Shown here in pieces: positions 61,491-64,000 of a stretch of DNA of 64,000 bases. The stretch spans positions 62,001 to 126,000 of the forward strand of contig BNCN01000018.1 of the NCBI GenBank assembly GCA_014656495.1, in the 5' to 3' direction. This DNA is from Comamonas sp. KCTC 72670 (GTDB lineage: Bacteria > Myxococcota > Myxococcia > Myxococcales > Myxococcaceae). Each line of letters opens with the position of its first letter. Within the stretch, counting starts at the first letter, position 1. A model generated the notes under the pieces. It saw only the letters and a program-made list of their open reading frames with translations, searched no databases and was not told the origin of the DNA. Both the position numbers and the translations under genes were made by a program.

Positions 61491-62458
61491 GCGCCCTGGC
61501 CGTGAAGGTGGAGCCCTGCCAGCGCTGCGACAGCGCGCTGGAGGTGGAGGACCTGCGCTGCCCGGTGTGTGGGCTGACGGCGCCGCCTCCGCCCCGGGCC
61601 GCGGTGGAGCGCGCGCGGGCCCGCGTGGTGCGGTGCGACAGTTGTGGCGCGGCGGTGGAGTACTCGGTGGAGGCGAAGGCGCCCCGGTGTGACTACTGCG
61701 GCTCCGTCACGCACGTGGAGACGACGGCGGACCCGGTGGAGCAGGCGCAGGCCTGGCTGCCCTTCACCGTGGACCCGGAGGCCGCGCGCGGCGCGCTGAT
61801 GGGCTTCCTGGGGCGGGGTGGCTTCTTCCGGCCGTCGGGGCTGGCGCAGGAGGCCTCGCTGGAGTCGCTGCGTCCGGTGTGGTGGCCGGCGTGGATGTTC
61901 GACGCGGGCGTGGACGTGAGCTGGACGGCGGACTCGAACGCGGGGGCGCGGCGGTCGGAGTGGGCGCCGCATGCGGGGCGCACCCGCTTCGACTTCGAGG
62001 ACATCTCCGTGCCGGCGTCGCGCGGGTTGAAGGTGAAGGAGTGCGAGGCGCTCGCGCCCCATTACCAGCGCGGCTCGGCGCGGGACACGCAGGTGGGGCC
62101 CGAGGGCGCGCACGTCGAGCGCTTCGAGTCGACGCGCTCGGGGGCCCGGAAGAGCGTGTTGGACGCGGTGGAGCGGCTGTCCCTGGAGCGGCTCAAGCAG
62201 GGCGTCATTCCCGGGCGCATCTTCCGGAACATCCACGTGGCGGTGGCGCTGTCCAGCCTGCGCACCCGGCGGCTGGCCCTGCCTGTGTATGTGATGGCGT
62301 ATCGCTACCGGGACAAGCCCTACCGGGTGCTGGTGCACGGCCAGGACGCGGGGGTGGTGCTGGGCGACGCGCCCATCTCCGCGTGGCGCGTGGCCGCCGC
62401 CGTGCTGGCCGTGCTGGTGGTGCTCGCGGGCCTGCTGTACGCGGCGGGGATGCACTGA
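61487..62458 (+). CDS. Double-zinc-ribbon membrane protein, second of a paralogous pair
   Basis: The 323-residue protein has two N-terminal zinc ribbons: CQRCDSALEVEDLRCPVCG and CDSCGAAVEYSV then CDYC. The body shares the RPVWWPAWMFDAGV and YRVLVHGQDAGVVLGDAPIS segments with its neighbour, and a C-terminal membrane helix (VAAAVLAVLVVLAGLLYAAG) anchors it. The zinc ribbons face the cytoplasm if the C-terminal helix is the only anchor. The coupled start (ATGA) and shared C-terminal motif (VLGDAPISAWR against VHGKAPISPWK) imply that the two proteins work together, perhaps as a complex. Confidence 0.82.
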   Translation: MSALAVKVEPCQRCDSALEVEDLRCPVCGLTAPPPPRAAVERARARVVRCDSCGAAVEYSVEAKAPRCDYCGSVTHVETTADPVEQAQAWLPFTVDPEAARGALMGFLGRGGFFRPSGLAQEASLESLRPVWWPAWMFDAGVDVSWTADSNAGARRSEWAPHAGRTRFDFEDISVPASRGLKVKECEALAPHYQRGSARDTQVGPEGAHVERFESTRSGARKSVLDAVERLSLERLKQGVIPGRIFRNIHVAVALSSLRTRRLALPVYVMAYRYRDKPYRVLVHGQDAGVVLGDAPISAWRVAAAVLAVLVVLAGLLYAAGMH

Positions 62459-62477
62459 GCGCCCCGTGACGGGGTGC
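62459..62477. terminator. Short hairpin between convergent genes
   Basis: A 7-bp stem with one G-T pair (62459-62465 with 62471-62477) closes a GTGAC loop in the 22-bp gap between the zinc-ribbon gene and the kinase-like gene. No T tract is present. Confidence 0.45.
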
Positions 62478-62480
62478 GCG

Positions 62481-64000
62481 TCACGGACTCCCGGGCTTCC
62501 CTGTCGTGATGGGGTCGCTGGCGGGGCGTGCCGCTGCTGCGGAGCCACCGTCGGTCGGGCTGGCGTGCTCGGGAGCAGATGGGCGCGGCTCCGGCCCTTC
62601 GGCTCGTGAGTCCAGGACTCGCTGAGGTGCCTCGGACTCGGGCGCCAGTTCATCGGTGCGCGAATCCGTCACCGACTGGTGCGCCTGGGGCGCTGGCCCC
62701 GTCGGCGCCGCGCGCGAGTCCGTCCCCTGCGCCTCACTCCCCACCGTCTCATCACCCGGCATGGCCAGCGGAGGCTCCACCGTGAGCGTGAGCTTCGCCT
62801 CCAGCGTCAGCTCCGCGACCTGGGACAGCCGGACGGCGGACCCCGCGTCTTCCCCCAGCTCGGCCTCGGCCGCCGGCTCTCCGGCCAGCGCCGCCTCTTC
62901 CGCCGTCAGCCCCTCGGGCTGCAACCCGCCCTCCAGCAGCTCCGCCTGGTTCCGCCGCACCGTCGCCTCCACGGCGGCGAGCTCCACCTCCTCGGCGATG
63001 GCCTGCCGCGCCCGCTGAAGCCCCTGCCCCTCCAGCCACGCGCGCAGCGCCGCCGCCATCTCCGCGCCTGTCTGATAGCGCTCTCCTGGCGCCTGCCGCA
63101 GCGCCCGCTGCACGACGGCCAGCAGCGGCGCGGGGACGCCCACGGCCAGCCGCTCCACCTGCTCCGGCCCGAGCTGCGCCATCCTCGCGGCCACCTCCTT
63201 CACGGGCATCCACGTCGGCCCCTGGGCCTGGAGCTCCAGCGCGTCTGCTGGCTCCACCACGGGAAGCAGGTCATCCACCATCAACGGATGCCGGCCCGTC
63301 AGCAGCTCCAGCAGCACCAACCCCAGGGAGAACAGGTCCGACCGCGCATCCACCTTCCGCCGCCGCAGCGCCTCCGGCGAGGCGTACGCGATGTCGCCCT
63401 TCACCAGCGCGCGGCTCGTCACCTCGCGTCCGGACAGCGACGACGCGGCCACCGTGAAGTTCGTCAGCTTCACCTCGCCATGCACCCCCACGCGGATGTT
63501 CCGGGGGCTCACGTCCCGGTGGACGATGTGGAGCGGGCGGCTCCACTCGTCCGTCAGCACGTGGGCGTGGTGCAGGGCCTCCGCCACCTCCGCCGTCACG
63601 TGCGCCGCGAACGCGGGGGACAGGGGCCTGCGCCGCATGGCCGCCAGGTTCAGCACCGTGTCGAGCGACCGGCCCTCCACGTACTCCATCACCACGTGCG
63701 GCGCCCCGCGGTACAGCTTCAGCAGCAGCACCTTGGCGATGCCGGGGTGGTTGAGGCGGAACGTCAAATCCACCTCCTCCACCAGCCGGCGCCGCTCCAC
63801 GAACGTGGCGGGATTGCGCAGCCGCTTCACCACCACCGGGCCGCCCAGCCCGTTCCGGTAGCGCCGCTGCGCCAGCATCAGCAGCTCGCCCGTGGAGCGC
63901 ATCTCCAGCTTGCGGACGAACTCGAACACCGTGCCGGCCACGGTGAACAGCACGCGCGGCCTGCGAGGACCTCCGGGGAGCTCCTCCGTCGTCGTATCCG
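62481..64000 (-). CDS. Ser/Thr protein kinase homologue with altered DFG motif, N-terminus uncertain
   Basis: The kinase fold spans about residues 10-310 counted from GTG 63953. The ATP Lys is present (VVVKRL), as is the catalytic loop HRDVSPRN and the ASPEAL motif. However, the metal-binding DFG is NFT (codon AAC at 63459-63461 on the minus strand). The glycine loop is also degenerate (LEMRSTGELLML). A long acidic and Pro/Ala-rich C-terminal tail of about 170 residues follows and has no membrane helix. The frame stays open to the window edge (upstream residues TTTEELPGGPRRPR), so the true start may lie outside. It is probably a weak or inactive kinase that acts as a scaffold. Confidence 0.85.
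   Translation of the reverse strand, partial: DTTTEELPGGPRRPRVLFTVAGTVFEFVRKLEMRSTGELLMLAQRRYRNGLGGPVVVKRLRNPATFVERRRLVEEVDLTFRLNHPGIAKVLLLKLYRGAPHVVMEYVEGRSLDTVLNLAAMRRRPLSPAFAAHVTAEVAEALHHAHVLTDEWSRPLHIVHRDVSPRNIRVGVHGEVKLTNFTVAASSLSGREVTSRALVKGDIAYASPEALRRRKVDARSDLFSLGLVLLELLTGRHPLMVDDLLPVVEPADALELQAQGPTWMPVKEVAARMAQLGPEQVERLAVGVPAPLLAVVQRALRQAPGERYQTGAEMAAALRAWLEGQGLQRARQAIAEEVELAAVEATVRRNQAELLEGGLQPEGLTAEEAALAGEPAAEAELGEDAGSAVRLSQVAELTLEAKLTLTVEPPLAMPGDETVGSEAQGTDSRAAPTGPAPQAHQSVTDSRTDELAPESEAPQRVLDSRAEGPEPRPSAPEHASPTDGGSAAAARPASDPITTGKPGSP

Overview
The window is high-GC DNA from a myxobacterium, most likely Myxococcus or a close relative. The evidence is a set of exopolysaccharide (eps) genes in the order I recall from M. 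xanthus, a myxobacteria-restricted DUF2378 protein, an Oar-like N-terminus fused to a VWA protein, many one- and two-component signalling genes, and very strong G/C bias at third codon positions. No rRNA, tRNA, CRISPR array, insertion sequence or prophage was recognised.

Layout. Positions 1-8.2 kb hold a two-component pair (sigma-54 response regulator, cut by the window edge, and its kinase) divergent from an HME-RND heavy-metal efflux operon (adaptor, CzcA-like pump, TolC-like channel). Positions 8.4-10.5 kb hold a secreted VWA protein. Positions 10.9-19.3 kb hold a Wzx/Wzy-type exopolysaccharide assembly block on the minus strand: priming transferase epsZ, flippase wzx, short OPX lipoprotein epsY, outer-membrane barrel epsX, an unannotated-looking 58-residue membrane protein, response regulator epsW, co-polymerase epsV and glycosyltransferase epsU. 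A strong intrinsic terminator separates epsZ from wzx. Positions 19.7-23.1 kb hold molybdenum-cofactor genes (a MobB-FdhD fusion, moeA, mobA). Positions 23-33 kb are mostly metabolic and envelope genes: DUF3817, DUF2378, a glucose/sorbosone-type dehydrogenase, a small outer-membrane barrel, GH15, proline dehydrogenase, an alpha/beta hydrolase, an acyltransferase, a hemerythrin-like protein and a zinc-knuckle/AT-hook protein.

Positions 33-44 kb hold tryptophan dioxygenase, an RMD1/DUF155 membrane protein, a four-GAF histidine kinase, an OmpA/TSP3 lipoprotein, a tandem-MshEN/REC/class III cyclase, a GspG-like protein, a triple universal stress protein and a degenerate sigma-54 activator ATPase. 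Positions 44-51 kb are accessory in character: a 96-bp tandem repeat, a histone-H1-like protein, a glycine-rich amphipathic protein, a Sco1 copper chaperone, a leaderless LysM-GH19 enzyme, and a protein with three 24-residue N-terminal repeats beside a convergent membrane protein. Positions 51.8-54.1 kb hold a compact redox cassette: a four-helix b561-like membrane protein, YceI and a double-Rieske Tat lipoprotein. The rest holds a CBS protein, a pair of ArsA/GET3 ATPases, ornithine-type aminotransferase, conserved hypotheticals, a pair of zinc-ribbon membrane proteins and a Ser/Thr kinase homologue whose DFG aspartate is replaced by asparagine.

The most promising undescribed material is the MshEN-MshEN-REC-cyclase protein (a likely c-di-GMP to cyclic nucleotide link), the b561/YceI/double-Rieske cassette, and the 45.5-50.8 kb accessory cluster. 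Family names come from reading the proteins and from memory; no database search was run.
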